This document shows positions 38,610 to 48,150 of a DNA stretch of 64,000 bases, in pieces. The translations under genes and the position numbers were made by a program. Every line of letters starts with the position of its first letter. Positions within the stretch are counted from its first letter, which is position 1. The stretch comes from Gallionella sp. Its GTDB lineage: Bacteria; Pseudomonadota; Gammaproteobacteria; Burkholderiales; Gallionellaceae. Under the pieces are notes generated by a model. That model saw only the letters and a program-made list of their open reading frames with translations. It was not told where the DNA came from and searched no databases. Where the stretch lies: the NCBI GenBank assembly GCA_023229845.1, contig JALNYK010000010.1, forward strand, positions 29,649-93,648, written 5' to 3'.

Positions 38610-38924
38610 ATGGCTGATTTCAAAAATATCACCGCTGCGGAGTTGCAAGCGATGTTGCAACAGGGTGGTTTGCGTCTGGTGGACGTTCGCACCGACGCGG
38701 AAGTCGCGCGCGGCAAGATTCCGCAGGGCGAGCCGCTGCCGCTGCACCTGATTCCGCTGCGTATCAGCGAAATGGACAAGGCGGCTACCACGGTGTTTTA
38801 TTGCCAGATGGGCGGGCGCTCGGCGCAGGCTGCGGCATTCGCCGCCGCCAACGGTTTTGCCGACGTGTACAACTTGCAGGGCGGCATCACCGGCTGGGCA
38901 CAGGCCGGTTTGCCGATTGCATGA
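38610..38924 (+). CDS. rhodanese-domain protein
   Basis: The 104-residue protein is a single rhodanese domain; the active-site loop CQMGGRSAQ near residue 68 has the persulfide-forming Cys. Single-domain rhodaneses shuttle sulfane sulfur. It overlaps the next gene, encoding a TusA-like protein (the stop TGA lies within the following ATGATG), which suggests a two-protein sulfur relay. A GAGGAACGGA ribosome binding site precedes the ATG at 38610. Confidence 0.88.
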   Translation: MADFKNITAAELQAMLQQGGLRLVDVRTDAEVARGKIPQGEPLPLHLIPLRISEMDKAATTVFYCQMGGRSAQAAAFAAANGFADVYNLQGGITGWAQAGLPIA

Positions 38925-39157
38925 TGACCGCTCAATACGATGTCGAACTGGATGTGCGGCAACTGGCATGCCCGTTGCCCATCCTTCGCGCGAAGAAATC
39001 GCTGGCAGGCATGGCCAGCGGGCAGGTGTTGAAGATCGTCGCGACCGACAAGGGCTCGCCGAACGACTTCATCGATTTTTGCAAAAAGACCGGCAACGAG
39101 CTGCTGTCGTCGACAGCGGCGGACGGAGAATTTATTTTCCTGATCCGTCGCCGGTAG
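38921..39157 (+). CDS. TusA-like sulfur-carrier protein
   Basis: The 78-residue product has the TusA/SirA fold signature RQLACPLPILRAKK with the CPxP motif and its conserved Cys near residue 17. It begins MMTAQYDVELDVRQLACPLP; either of the two adjacent ATGs may be used. Coupled to the rhodanese gene, it likely receives sulfur from it for tRNA thiolation, cofactor synthesis or sulfur metabolism. Confidence 0.88.
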   Translation: MMTAQYDVELDVRQLACPLPILRAKKSLAGMASGQVLKIVATDKGSPNDFIDFCKKTGNELLSSTAADGEFIFLIRRR

Positions 39158-39161
39158 GGAA

Positions 39162-39194
39162 GTAGGGTGGGCACAAAAAACGTGCCCACCCTAC
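39162..39194. repeat. perfect 13-bp palindromic repeat
   Basis: GTAGGGTGGGCAC (39162-39174) and GTGCCCACCCTAC (39182-39194) flank the loop AAAAAAC between the TusA-like gene and valS stop codons. There is no T-run outside the stem, so it is a REP-type unit rather than a canonical terminator, although its position between two convergent genes could end both transcripts. Confidence 0.85.
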
Positions 39195-39201
39195 AGTTGG
39201 T

Positions 39202-42006
39202 CTAACCCAGCTTCTTGCGCTGTGCCTGCAACTGCGCCAACGTCGTGCCGAACCCTTCCAGACGTTTCTTCTCCTGCTCCACCACCGCCGCCGGCGCGCG
39301 GGCGACGAAGCTCTCGTTGCCTAGCTTGGCTTCGGCCTTGACGATCTCGTTGCTCAGGCGGGCGATCTCCTTGTCCAGACGCTCGCGTTCGGCCGCTACG
39401 TCGATCTCCACCTTCAGCATCAGCTTGACGTTGCCGACGATGGACACCGGTGCATCGCCTTCCGGCAGTTCGGCGACGACCTGCACTTCGCTGAGTTTGC
39501 CGAGGCTGCTGATGTAAGGGGCGAGTGCGTTCAGCACCGTCGCATCGCCTGCGGCAATGAGCGGCACGCGCGCGGCAGGCGATAAACTCATCTCGCTACG
39601 CAGGCTGCGGCAGGCGTTCACCAGTTCCTGCAGCAACGAGATTTGTGCGCTGGCCGCATCGTCGATCTTGCTCGCATCGGCCTTGGGATAGGCTTGCAGC
39701 ATGATGCTGTTGCCGGCCTTGTTTGCCATTGGCGCGACCGATTGCCACAACTCTTCGGTGATGAACGGGATGATGGGGTGGGCGAGGCGCAGAATGGACT
39801 CCAACACGCGAACTAATGTTCTACGCGTTCCGCGCTGTTGGGCCTCGTTGCCGTTCGCCATTTGCACCTTGGCCAGTTCCACATACCAGTCGCAGTAGGT
39901 GTTCCACACCAGTTCGTAAACCGCGCGCGCGGCCATGTCGAAACGGTAGTCGGCAAAGTGCGTCGCCATCTCGGTTTCGGCCTTCTGCAATTCGCTGATC
40001 ATCCACTTGTCGGCGGCGGAGAATTCCAGCGGCAGCGATTCGTCGAGGCCGACATCCTTGCCTTCGCAGTTCATCAGCACGAAGCGCGTGGCGTTCCACA
40101 GCTTGTTGCAGAAGTTGCGGTAGCCCTCGCAGCGCTGCATGTCGAACTTGATGTCGCGGCCGGGCGAGGCGAGCGAGGCGAAGGTGAAACGCAACGCATC
40201 CGTTCCGAAGGCGGTGATGCCATCCGGGAACTCCTTGCGCGTGCGCTTCTCGATCTTCTCGGCATCCTTCGGGTTCATCAGGCCGGTGGTGCGTTTCTTC
40301 ACCAGATCTTCGAGGGCTATGCCGTCGATCAGGTCGATGGGGTCCAGCACGTTGCCCTTGGACTTGGACATCTTCTGGCCTTCCGCATCGCGGATCAGGC
40401 CGTGCACGTACACATCCTTGAACGGGATCTTGCCGGTGATGTGTTTGGTCATCATCACCATGCGCGCCACCCAGAAGAAGATGATGTCGAAGCCGGTGAC
40501 CAGCACGGAAGAGGGCAGGTATTGCTTCACGAATTCGTTCTGTGCGTCGAACGGCTTGCCTTCTTCCCAGTCCAGCGTGGAGAACGGCCACAACGCGGAA
40601 GAGAACCAGGTGTCCAGCACGTCGTTGTCGCGGTCGAGCTGTCCGGCATAACCGGCCTTGTCGGCGAGTTTGCGCGCTTCGGCTTCGTCGCGCGCGACGA
40701 ACACTTCGCCGTTCACGCCGTACCACGCCGGGATCTGATGGCCCCACCACAGTTGGCGCGAGATGCACCAGTCCTGGATGTTGTTCAGCCACTGGTTATA
40801 GGTGTTGACCCAGTTCTCCGGGTGGAACTTGATCTCGCCGGAACTGACGCATTCCAGCGCCTGCTCGGTGATGCTCTTGCCTTCCGGGCCCGCCTTGCTC
40901 ATCGCGACGAACCACTGGTCGGTCAGCATCGGCTCGATCACCACGCCGGTGCGGTCGCCGCGCGGCACCTTGAGCTTGTGCTTGTCGGCTTTGATAAACA
41001 GCCCGGCGGCTTCGAGGTCGGCGCAAATCTGTTTGCGCGCGGCGAAGCGGTCCATGCCCTGATATTGCTTGGGTGCGTGCTCGTTGATCTTCGCATCCAG
41101 CGTGAGGATGGAGATCATTTCCAGCTTGTGGCGCTGACCGACCGCATAGTCGTTGAAGTCGTGCGCAGGCGTGACCTTCACCACACCGGTGCCGAATTCC
41201 TTGTCCACGTAGTCGTCGGCGATGACGGGGATGGTGCGGTCGCACAGCGGCAGCGTGACCTGCTTGCCGATGAGGTGCGCATAACGCTCGTCTTCCGGAT
41301 GCACCATCACCGCCACGTCGCCCAGCATGGTCTCGGGGCGCGTCGTCGCCACCGTGAGGTGACCCGAACCATCCGCGAGCGGATACTGGATGTGGTACAT
41401 GAAACCGTCTTCTTCTTCCTGCACCACTTCCAGGTCGGAGACGGCGGTGTGCAGTTTCGGATCCCAGTTCACCGGACGCTTGCCGCGATAGATCAGGCCT
41501 TCGTTGAACAGGCGCACAAACGTTTCTGTGACGGTCTTGTTCAGTTTCGGGTCCATGGTGAAGCGCTCGCGCGACCAGTCGGGCGAGGTGCCGAGGCGGC
41601 GCATTTGTTGGGTGATGGTGTTGCCGGAATATTCCTTCCACTCCCACACTTTTTCGATGAATTTCTCACGGCCGAGGTCGTGGCGCGAGATGCCTTGTCC
41701 GTCGAGCTGGCGTTCGACCACGATCTGCGTGGCGATGCCCGCGTGATCGGTGCCCGGTTGCCACAGCGTGTTGTCGCCCTTCATGCGGTGGTAGCGAGTG
41801 AGCGCATCCATCAGTGTCTGGTTGAAACCGTGCCCCATGTGCAGCGTGCCGGTGACGTTGGGTGGCGGCAGCTGGATGCAGAAAGACTCGGTCTTGTTCG
41901 GGTCTAACCCCGCCTTGAAATATCCGGCGTTTTCCCAGGTGGGATACCAGCGGGCTTCGATGTCTTTCGGTTCAAAACTTTTTGCGAGTTCTTTTTGCTG
42001 AGTCAT
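39202..42006 (-). CDS. valS: valyl-tRNA synthetase
   Basis: Class I aminoacyl-tRNA synthetase of 934 residues. The catalytic signatures are HMGHGF (the HIGH motif, about residue 57) and KMSKSKGN (about residue 545), separated by the editing domain. The last ~65 residues form the expected coiled coil ([27 protein letters not shown]). Length is normal. It has a convergent arrangement with the TusA-like gene. Confidence 0.97.
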   Translation of the reverse strand: MTQQKELAKSFEPKDIEARWYPTWENAGYFKAGLDPNKTESFCIQLPPPNVTGTLHMGHGFNQTLMDALTRYHRMKGDNTLWQPGTDHAGIATQIVVERQLDGQGISRHDLGREKFIEKVWEWKEYSGNTITQQMRRLGTSPDWSRERFTMDPKLNKTVTETFVRLFNEGLIYRGKRPVNWDPKLHTAVSDLEVVQEEEDGFMYHIQYPLADGSGHLTVATTRPETMLGDVAVMVHPEDERYAHLIGKQVTLPLCDRTIPVIADDYVDKEFGTGVVKVTPAHDFNDYAVGQRHKLEMISILTLDAKINEHAPKQYQGMDRFAARKQICADLEAAGLFIKADKHKLKVPRGDRTGVVIEPMLTDQWFVAMSKAGPEGKSITEQALECVSSGEIKFHPENWVNTYNQWLNNIQDWCISRQLWWGHQIPAWYGVNGEVFVARDEAEARKLADKAGYAGQLDRDNDVLDTWFSSALWPFSTLDWEEGKPFDAQNEFVKQYLPSSVLVTGFDIIFFWVARMVMMTKHITGKIPFKDVYVHGLIRDAEGQKMSKSKGNVLDPIDLIDGIALEDLVKKRTTGLMNPKDAEKIEKRTRKEFPDGITAFGTDALRFTFASLASPGRDIKFDMQRCEGYRNFCNKLWNATRFVLMNCEGKDVGLDESLPLEFSAADKWMISELQKAETEMATHFADYRFDMAARAVYELVWNTYCDWYVELAKVQMANGNEAQQRGTRRTLVRVLESILRLAHPIIPFITEELWQSVAPMANKAGNSIMLQAYPKADASKIDDAASAQISLLQELVNACRSLRSEMSLSPAARVPLIAAGDATVLNALAPYISSLGKLSEVQVVAELPEGDAPVSIVGNVKLMLKVEIDVAAERERLDKEIARLSNEIVKAEAKLGNESFVARAPAAVVEQEKKRLEGFGTTLAQLQAQRKKLG

Positions 42007-42122
42007 ATTCGTGCGGTGATAGATCAGCCGGGCGGCTGTAGAGGGGCGCGATTATAGCAAAGCGGAGGGGCGGAATCCTGTGCGCCGTATGTGCGGATGG
42101 ACTCGAGATTATGGGCGGGAAA

Positions 42123-42443
42123 TTACGGGCGAGATTGGGGCGGGGTGTTCAGTATTTCGTGCAGCAATTCCGGTAGCGCGGCGCGGAATTCGTTGACGGC
42201 CTGTTTGACAGCCAGCCGTTGCAGTCTTTCGAGGTGGAGGCTGAGCTTCTGCGTGAATACGACTTCGAGGCGCGATTCGAGCAGCCTCAGCAGCTGCTGT
42301 ATCTCTTCCTCGCTGAGCGAGTGCGCCGCGGGAGGCGGCGGCGCGACGACCTCGGTCAGCGTCGGCAGGTCTTCCGGCGCGGGTGCGCCGACCACCTGGG
42401 TCAGCACCGGCAGATCAGACGAGTCGGTCGGTTTCGGGCTCAT
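42123..42443 (-). CDS. hypothetical protein coupled to holC
   Basis: The 106-residue protein has a Pro/Ala-rich N-terminal part (PVLTQVVGAPAPEDLPTLTE) and a predicted amphipathic helical C-terminal part (about residues 45-100) with LSEEEIQQLLRLLESRLEVV. It overlaps holC by ATGA. No known domain is recognised; it may bind another protein. The reading frame extends upstream within holC without family support. Confidence 0.65.
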   Translation of the reverse strand: MSPKPTDSSDLPVLTQVVGAPAPEDLPTLTEVVAPPPPAAHSLSEEEIQQLLRLLESRLEVVFTQKLSLHLERLQRLAVKQAVNEFRAALPELLHEILNTPPQSRP

Positions 42444-42871
42444 GCGTTCTTCGCTCCGGAGAGGTCGATGTGGCGCAGTTCGTAGCCTCTGTCCTTGTAG
42501 AACTTGTAACGCTCCCGTCCCAGCTTGCTGTCTTCGGCATCGACGCCGACGATCTCGATGACGCGCTCGAAGCGGCTGAAAAACGGCACGCATTCGTTGT
42601 GCAGGCTGATCAGCAGGTCGTGGTGCGGGAAGCGCTCGCTGCCGCTGTTCAATACGACAGGCATTTCTTCCGACTCCGCCGCATCGCTGCGGCAATGCGG
42701 AATGAAGGCGGTGGCCGGATACTGCCACAGCAGCTTGTCCAGTGCGTCGGTGGTCGCGTCATCCGGCGCGCTGAGCACGACGCGCACGCCGTTCTGCATC
42801 GCCTTGTGGCTTAGCTGGCAAGCCGTTCTGAGCTTGTCTTCGCTGCCGGTGTAGAAATCGACCTTGGTCAT
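42440..42871 (-). CDS. holC: DNA polymerase III subunit chi
   Basis: The chi subunit links the clamp loader to SSB. The 143-residue protein begins MTKVDFYTGSEDKLRTACQL and contains QNGVRVVLSAPDDATTDALD and LLWQYPATAFIPH, which match HolC. The ATG at 42880 would add three residues; the family N terminus favours 42871. The gene lies between a palindromic repeat and the coupled hypothetical gene, downstream of pepA. Confidence 0.92.
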   Translation of the reverse strand: MTKVDFYTGSEDKLRTACQLSHKAMQNGVRVVLSAPDDATTDALDKLLWQYPATAFIPHCRSDAAESEEMPVVLNSGSERFPHHDLLISLHNECVPFFSRFERVIEIVGVDAEDSKLGRERYKFYKDRGYELRHIDLSGAKNA

Positions 42872-42891
42872 GCTATCCATTCCGCAATTAT

Positions 42892-42963
42892 CGTAGGGGC
42901 GCGATTCATCGCGCCCTGATCCATCATATACAGAAAAAGGGCGCGATGAATCGCGCCCCTACG
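42892..42963. repeat. intergenic palindromic repeat, intact copy
   Basis: Two perfectly complementary 25-base arms, 42892-42916 (beginning CGTAGGGGCGCG) and 42939-42963 (ending GCGCCCCTACG), are separated by 22 bases. Each arm is itself palindromic around GCGCGAT/ATCGCGC. The same unit occurs, interrupted, at 8689-8792. It lies between holC and pepA. Confidence 0.9.
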
Positions 42964-42968
42964 CAGGA

Positions 42969-44459
42969 TCATTTGGTCGCCGTGCGATTGATCAGGTATT
43001 GCGTCAGCAACGGCACCGGACGGCCGGTTGCGCCCTTGTCCTTGCCGGACTTGTTGGCGGTGCCGGCGATGTCCAAGTGCGCCCAGCGGTAGTCCTTGGT
43101 GAAGCGCGACAGGAAGCAGGCCGCGGTGATCGTGCCGCCGGCACGCCCGCCGATGTTTGCCATGTCGGCGAAGTTGCTGTCCAGCAGCGGCTGGTAGTCG
43201 TCCCACAGCGGCAGTTGCCACACGCGGTCGTGCGACTGATCTCCCGCCGCGACGAGTTCGGCGGCGAGTTTGTCGTCGTTGGCGAACATGCCGCTGACGA
43301 CGTTGCCCAGCGCGATCACGCAGGCACCGGTCAGCGTGGCGATGTCGATCACCGTGTCGGGGTTGAACTTCGCGGAGTAGGTCAGCGCGTCGCACAGGAT
43401 CAGGCGGCCTTCGGCGTCGGTGTTGAGGATCTCGATGGTCTGGCCAGACATCGAGGTGACAATGTCGCCGGGCCTGGTGGCTTTGCCGGAGGGCATGTTC
43501 TCGCAGGTCGGGATCACGCCGACGACGTTCAGCTTCAGGCCCATTTCGGCGATGGCCTGGAGCGTGCCGAGCACGCTGCCCGCGCCGCTCATGTCGTATT
43601 TCATCTCGTCCATGTCGCCGCCCGGCTTCAGCGAGATGCCGCCGGTATCGAAGGTGATGCCCTTGCCGACCAGCACGACGGGTTTCTGCTTTTTGTCCGC
43701 ACCGGAATATTCCAGCGTGATGAGCTTGGCCGGATGATCGCTGCCGCGTGTGACGGAGAGGAAAGAACCCATGCCTAGCTTCTGCATGTCTTTTTCTTCC
43801 AGCACGGTGGCCTTGATACTCTTGTAGGTCTTGCCCAGCGCCAATGCTTTGGCGGCGAGGTAGCTAGGGGTGCAGATGTTGCCCGGCAGGTTGCCCAGCT
43901 CCTTGGTCAGGTTCATGCCGTGCGCGATCGCCTCGGCCTGGGCCAGCGCCCGTTGTGCGGCGGCGTCCGGCTTGTCGGCGCAGCCCAGCACGATCTTGCG
44001 CAATGCCGACGCGTCGGCCGGTTTGCTCTTGAGCTGGTCGCTGCGGAAGCCAGATTCGGCGGCAAGCAGCACGGCTTGTTTGATCTTCCAGCTGACGTCG
44101 CGATCCTTGACCGCGAGGTCGGTGAGGAACAGCGCGGCGTCCTTGCCCGCAGTCTTCTGCAGCACCGCGAAGACGGCGCGCAATGCATCCAGATAAGGCT
44201 TGGCGGCAAGGTCGGCGGCTTTGCCTAGCCCGACCAGCAGCACGCGTTCTGCAGCGATGCCGGGGACATGTTGCAGCATCAATGTGCTGCCGGCCTTGCC
44301 GTTCATGTCGCCGCTGGCGATGACATCGCTCAGGCGATGTTCGGCAGCCTTGTCCAGTGTTTGGGCCGGTATCGAAAGTTTTCCGCCTTCGTATACGCCG
44401 ACGACGACCGTGCCGCTCTTCAGTTTTTCCGGGCTACCTTGTTTTATGCTAAATTCCAC
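42969..44459 (-). CDS. pepA: leucyl aminopeptidase (cytosol aminopeptidase PepA)
   Basis: A 496-residue M17 metallopeptidase. The signature NTDAEGRLILCDAL (about residue 346) provides metal ligands, VGKGITFDTGGISLKPGG (about residue 265) holds the other metal/catalytic residues, and the N-terminal domain is typical. E. coli PepA also acts as a DNA-binding factor in Xer recombination. It is divergent from lptF and separated from holC by the palindromic repeat. Confidence 0.96.
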   Translation of the reverse strand: MEFSIKQGSPEKLKSGTVVVGVYEGGKLSIPAQTLDKAAEHRLSDVIASGDMNGKAGSTLMLQHVPGIAAERVLLVGLGKAADLAAKPYLDALRAVFAVLQKTAGKDAALFLTDLAVKDRDVSWKIKQAVLLAAESGFRSDQLKSKPADASALRKIVLGCADKPDAAAQRALAQAEAIAHGMNLTKELGNLPGNICTPSYLAAKALALGKTYKSIKATVLEEKDMQKLGMGSFLSVTRGSDHPAKLITLEYSGADKKQKPVVLVGKGITFDTGGISLKPGGDMDEMKYDMSGAGSVLGTLQAIAEMGLKLNVVGVIPTCENMPSGKATRPGDIVTSMSGQTIEILNTDAEGRLILCDALTYSAKFNPDTVIDIATLTGACVIALGNVVSGMFANDDKLAAELVAAGDQSHDRVWQLPLWDDYQPLLDSNFADMANIGGRAGGTITAACFLSRFTKDYRWAHLDIAGTANKSGKDKGATGRPVPLLTQYLINRTATK

Positions 44460-44493
44460 GCGTCTCTCCTTCAGATGTTCGAATCTCTTCTCG

Positions 44494-45654
44494 ATGCCGG
44501 ATTATCCTCACACTCGTCGCACAAAGTCAAAGCCGCCACGCATCGGGGTGTTCCACCGCGCGTTGGTGGGCGAACTCACCAGCAACGGCCTGCTGGTGTT
44601 TGCGGTGCTGCTCGGCATCGTGGTGGTCAGCCAGCTGATCCGTTTGCTGGGCGATGCGGTCAGCGGACGGATCGCCGTGGAAGGGGTGCTGGCGCTGCTG
44701 GGGTTTGCGGCGATGAACTACTTGGCGGTGCTGCTTTCGATCAGCCTGTTCATCTCCATCCTGCTGACGCTGTCGCGCGCCTACCGCGACAGCGAGATGG
44801 TGGTGTGGCACGGCTGCGGCATCGGGCTGACGCGCTGGATACGTCCGGTGTTGTGGTATGCGTTGCCGGTGGTCGGCCTGATCGCATTGCTCAGCCTGGT
44901 GCTTTCGCCCTGGGCGCTGCAGAAGGCCGAGGCATACAAGCGCAAGCTGGAAAGCCGCGACGACGTCGCGGCCGCGGTTCCAGGTACTTTCCGCGAGTCG
45001 AAACAGGCCGACCGGGTGTATTTCGTTGAGAACGTGAACCTGGGCTCTAACCGGGTCGGCAACATCTTCGTGCAGTCGACGCAGAACGGCAAGCTGGGAA
45101 CGATGGTCGCGCGCGAAGGCTTGCAAGAGACGCTGCCGAACGGTGACCGCTTCCTGGTGCTGCTCAACGGCACGCGCTACGAAGGCACGCCCGGCCAGCG
45201 CGACTACAACATCGTCGAGTTCGAGCGCCATGCGATCCGCATCGACAGCGTCCCTCCGAAACTGGCGCAGCCCTGGGTGCGCACGATGTCCACGCCGGAA
45301 CTGCTGCGGGAGCGCAGCCTGATGAGCCACGCCGAACTGGATTGGCGGGTCGGCCTGCCGATCAGCGCGGCTATCCTAGCGTTGCTGGCGATCCCGCTGA
45401 GCTATGTCAATCCGCGCGCCGGTCGTTCGCTCAATCTGGTGCTGGCGATCGTGCTGTACATGTTCTACAGCAACCTGATCAGCGTCAGCAATGCTTGGGT
45501 CGCACAGGGTAAGCTGTCTCTGGGCATCGGGTTGTGGGGGATACATGCGCTGATGTTGGCGGTGACAGTGCTGATGTTCCAACGCCGCATGATGCTGTTC
45601 TCCTGGCGCAGGCTGTTCGGTAAAAAGTGCGCTCCGCCGGAGGGCTGCGCATGA
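44494..45654 (+). CDS. lptF: LPS export ABC transporter permease LptF
   Basis: Inner-membrane component of the LptB2FG complex that extracts LPS. The protein has six transmembrane segments and a periplasmic beta-jellyroll (about residues 145-270). The family core starts FHRALVGELTSNGLLVF; the ATG at 44494 adds about 18 hydrophilic residues (MPDYPHTRRTKSKPPRIGV), while a GTG at 44548 would give 368 residues, closer to the usual ~365. Neither has a clear ribosome binding site, so the start is uncertain. It overlaps lptG by ATGA. Confidence 0.92.
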   Translation: MPDYPHTRRTKSKPPRIGVFHRALVGELTSNGLLVFAVLLGIVVVSQLIRLLGDAVSGRIAVEGVLALLGFAAMNYLAVLLSISLFISILLTLSRAYRDSEMVVWHGCGIGLTRWIRPVLWYALPVVGLIALLSLVLSPWALQKAEAYKRKLESRDDVAAAVPGTFRESKQADRVYFVENVNLGSNRVGNIFVQSTQNGKLGTMVAREGLQETLPNGDRFLVLLNGTRYEGTPGQRDYNIVEFERHAIRIDSVPPKLAQPWVRTMSTPELLRERSLMSHAELDWRVGLPISAAILALLAIPLSYVNPRAGRSLNLVLAIVLYMFYSNLISVSNAWVAQGKLSLGIGLWGIHALMLAVTVLMFQRRMMLFSWRRLFGKKCAPPEGCA

Positions 45655-46724
45655 ATCTGCTGACCCGTTATCTCGGTCGCGAGATATATCTGAGCATCGC
45701 GCTGGTGTTTGCCGCGTTGATCGCGCTGTTCGCGTTTCTTGACCTGGTTCACGAGTTGAACGTGATGCAGGGGCAGTACCACATCGGCTACGTGCTGCTG
45801 TTCGTGGTGCTGACCATCCCCGGTCATATCTATGAACTGTTCCCGGTGGCGGTGCTGGTGGGCACGATCTTCGCTCTGGTGCAAATGGCGGCCAGTTCCG
45901 AACTGACTATCTATCGAGCCTCGGGCGCATCGCTATGGCAGATGATGTCCGCACTGTTCAAGATCGCATTGCCGCTGGTGGCGTTGAGCTTCGCGTTCAG
46001 CGAGTTTGTCGCTCCCCCCAGCGAGCGGCTGGCGCAGCAACTCCGGCTCAAGGCGCAGAACGCGCAGGTCTCACTCAAGGAGTTCCGCTCCGGAGTGTGG
46101 GTGAAAGACGAGCGCAGCTTTGTGAACGTGAAGAACGTGATGCCCGACACCAGCCTGCTGAATATCGACATCTATCGTTTCGACGAGACCTCGCATTTGC
46201 AGGTCATCACCCATGCCAGTAGGGCGAACTTTATCGAGCGAGGGCGCTGGCGTCTCGAAGAGGTGCGCGAAACGCATTTCGACAAGCATGGCATTAGCGT
46301 GCATGCGATGGATGAACAGGAGTGGGCATCTGCGCTGAATCCGGCGATCCTGAGCGTGTTGCTAGTGGTGCCGGAGCAGATGTCGGCCTATGACCTGTAC
46401 CAGTACACCGCGCATCTGAAAGAAAACCGGCAGCAGAGCGCGCGTTACGAGATCGCGATGTGGAACAAGCTGGTCTATCCTTTCGCGCTGCTGGTGATGA
46501 TGATCCTGGCGCTGCCGTTTGCCTCCTACCATAAGCGTTCAGGCGGAATCAGCGGGATGGTGTTCATGGGCATCGCGTTGGGGCTGGTGTTCCACTTCGT
46601 CGGACGCCTGTTCGCCAGCCTGGGCGCTTTGAACAACTGGCAGCCGCTGTTCAGCGCCACGGCGATGACTGGCTTATTCCTACTGCTGGGAATGGCGATG
46701 CTGTGGTGGACCGAAAGAAGATAA
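45651..46724 (+). CDS. lptG: LPS export ABC transporter permease LptG
   Basis: Partner of LptF in LPS extraction. The 357-residue protein begins MNLLTRYLGREIYLSIALVF and has six hydrophobic segments with the periplasmic jellyroll between the third and fourth. The frame opens 8 codons upstream, but ATGA overlap with lptF gives the start. A strong terminator ends the operon shortly before the integrase. Confidence 0.95.
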   Translation: MNLLTRYLGREIYLSIALVFAALIALFAFLDLVHELNVMQGQYHIGYVLLFVVLTIPGHIYELFPVAVLVGTIFALVQMAASSELTIYRASGASLWQMMSALFKIALPLVALSFAFSEFVAPPSERLAQQLRLKAQNAQVSLKEFRSGVWVKDERSFVNVKNVMPDTSLLNIDIYRFDETSHLQVITHASRANFIERGRWRLEEVRETHFDKHGISVHAMDEQEWASALNPAILSVLLVVPEQMSAYDLYQYTAHLKENRQQSARYEIAMWNKLVYPFALLVMMILALPFASYHKRSGGISGMVFMGIALGLVFHFVGRLFASLGALNNWQPLFSATAMTGLFLLLGMAMLWWTERR

Positions 46725-46756
46725 AGCTGTCCGGTGAGTTCCGTAGTTGTCCTGTA

Positions 46757-46789
46757 AACCCGCATGAATCGACGCATTGCGGGTTTTTT
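46757..46789 (+). terminator. intrinsic terminator of lptFG
   Basis: AACCCGCA (46757-46764) pairs with TGCGGGTT (46778-46785), followed by T residues. It lies about 30 bases after the lptG stop and marks the boundary between the core genome and the integrase insertion. Confidence 0.9.
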
Positions 46790-46834
46790 GTTGCCTATAA
46801 CGTCCGCTGGGTTCCGGCGAGTTCCGGCAATAAT

Positions 46835-46876
46835 TGTTGGTATATCTGTTGGTATCTGGTATGTTGGTGTTGGTAT
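46835..46876. repeat. 9-mer direct repeats upstream of the integrase
   Basis: TGTTGGTAT occurs at 46835-46843, 46847-46855 and 46868-46876, with a one-mismatch copy TGTTGGTGT at 46862-46870 (overlapping). They lie just before the integrase start. Repeats like these are typical of arm-type or core sites bound by tyrosine recombinases; they may define the left attachment site. Tandem GTTCCGGCGA/GTTCCGGCAA at 46811-46830 precedes them. The right end was not found. Confidence 0.6.
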
Positions 46877-46896
46877 CTATCAACACGGAGGCGAAA

Positions 46897-48120
46897 ATGG
46901 CACTGACTGAGCTGCAGGTAAAGAATGCCAAGGCGGCAGATAAGCCCGTGAAGCTGTCGGACGGCGGCGGCCTGTTCTTGCTGGTACAGACAACCAACCC
47001 GAAAGACTCAAAGTATTGGCGGCTGGCCTACCGCTTTGGCGGAAAGCAAAAGACCCTGGCGCTAGGGGTATATCCAGACGTGAGCCTGTCGGAGGCGCGT
47101 GATCGGCGCGAGGCCGCGCGCAAGGTGCTGGCGAATGGAGCAGATCCCGGCGTGGTAAAGAAGGCTCAAAAGGCGGCGGTAATGGCACTGGCAGAAAACA
47201 GCTTCGAGGTCGTGGCGCGTGAGTGGTTTTCCAAGTTCACGAATGGCTTCAAGGAGTCGCATACCAAAACAATCAGTGCGAGGCTGGAAAACGACGTTTA
47301 TCCGTGGCTGGGTGCGCGGCCTATCGGTGAGATCAGTCCGCCTGAGTTGCTGGCGGTGTTGCACCGAATTGAAAGCCGCGGAGCGTTGGATACTGCGCAT
47401 CGAGTCAGGGCCATATGCGGGCAGGTTTTTCGCTATGCCATAGCGACGGGCAGGGCAGAGCGCGATCCATCGGCTGATTTGAAGGGCGCATTGCCGCCGC
47501 ATAAGGGCAAGCACCTGGCGGCGATTACCGACCCGGTGCAGATCGGCAAATTGATGCGCGATATTGAGGGCTACTCCGGCACATTCATCGTTCGCTGTGC
47601 GTTCAAGTTGGCACCGCTGGTATTCCTTCGGCCAATAGAGCTGACCCGTGCGGAGTGGGCAGAGATCGACCTGGATAAGGCGGAATGGCGCATACCGGCC
47701 GACAAAATGAAGATGAAGGCTTTGCACATTATTCCGCTGTCGGATCAGGCTGTGGCGATCCTGCGCGAGGTGCATACCCTTTCAGGCAGGGGCAAGTACG
47801 TTTTCCCAAGCGTAAGCTCCAGCAACAAGCACATGGCGAAAAACACGATATTGGCGGCACTGCGCAGCATGGGATATACGCCGGCCCAAATGACGGCGCA
47901 CGGCTTCCGACATATGGCTAGCACGCTCTTGAATGAGCATGGCTTTAATGCTGATGCAATCGAGCGGCAACTGGCGCACAAAGCCAGCGGGGTGCGCGCA
48001 ACCTACAACGCGGCGGAATACCTTCCCGAGCGGCGGCGCATGATGCAGCATTGGGCGGACTATCTGGATGGATTGAAAGCTGGGGCGGTTGTTTTATCGT
48101 TGCAGGGAAAAGTTGCTTGA
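46897..48120 (+). CDS. P4-type tyrosine recombinase / integrase
   Basis: The 407-residue protein has the N-terminal DUF4102 domain (LTELQVKNAKAADKPVKLSD), the core-binding domain (about residues 105-190) and the catalytic domain with the Arg in FLRPIELTRAEW, HxxR in HGFRHMAS, a later His in LAHKASGVRATYN and the nucleophile Tyr in RATYN. The frame opens 21 codons upstream but without a ribosome binding site; GGAGGCGAAA precedes the ATG at 46897. It likely drove insertion of this small block next to lptG. The ORF is intact. Confidence 0.93.
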   Translation: MALTELQVKNAKAADKPVKLSDGGGLFLLVQTTNPKDSKYWRLAYRFGGKQKTLALGVYPDVSLSEARDRREAARKVLANGADPGVVKKAQKAAVMALAENSFEVVAREWFSKFTNGFKESHTKTISARLENDVYPWLGARPIGEISPPELLAVLHRIESRGALDTAHRVRAICGQVFRYAIATGRAERDPSADLKGALPPHKGKHLAAITDPVQIGKLMRDIEGYSGTFIVRCAFKLAPLVFLRPIELTRAEWAEIDLDKAEWRIPADKMKMKALHIIPLSDQAVAILREVHTLSGRGKYVFPSVSSSNKHMAKNTILAALRSMGYTPAQMTAHGFRHMASTLLNEHGFNADAIERQLAHKASGVRATYNAAEYLPERRRMMQHWADYLDGLKAGAVVLSLQGKVA

Positions 48121-48150
48121 CATGCGAAACGCTACGCTATACATTAAACC

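Noticed and set aside
39162..39194. Rho-independent terminator
   Set aside because: The stem is strong, but no T-run follows on either strand; kept as a palindromic repeat.
39838..41907. 689-codon open frame on the plus strand
   Set aside because: It lies entirely opposite valS, has no recognisable domain and results from the high GC content of the valS third codon positions.
46835..46876. Iterons of a replication origin
   Set aside because: There is no replication initiator gene nearby and the copies sit at an integrase promoter in a chromosomal context.
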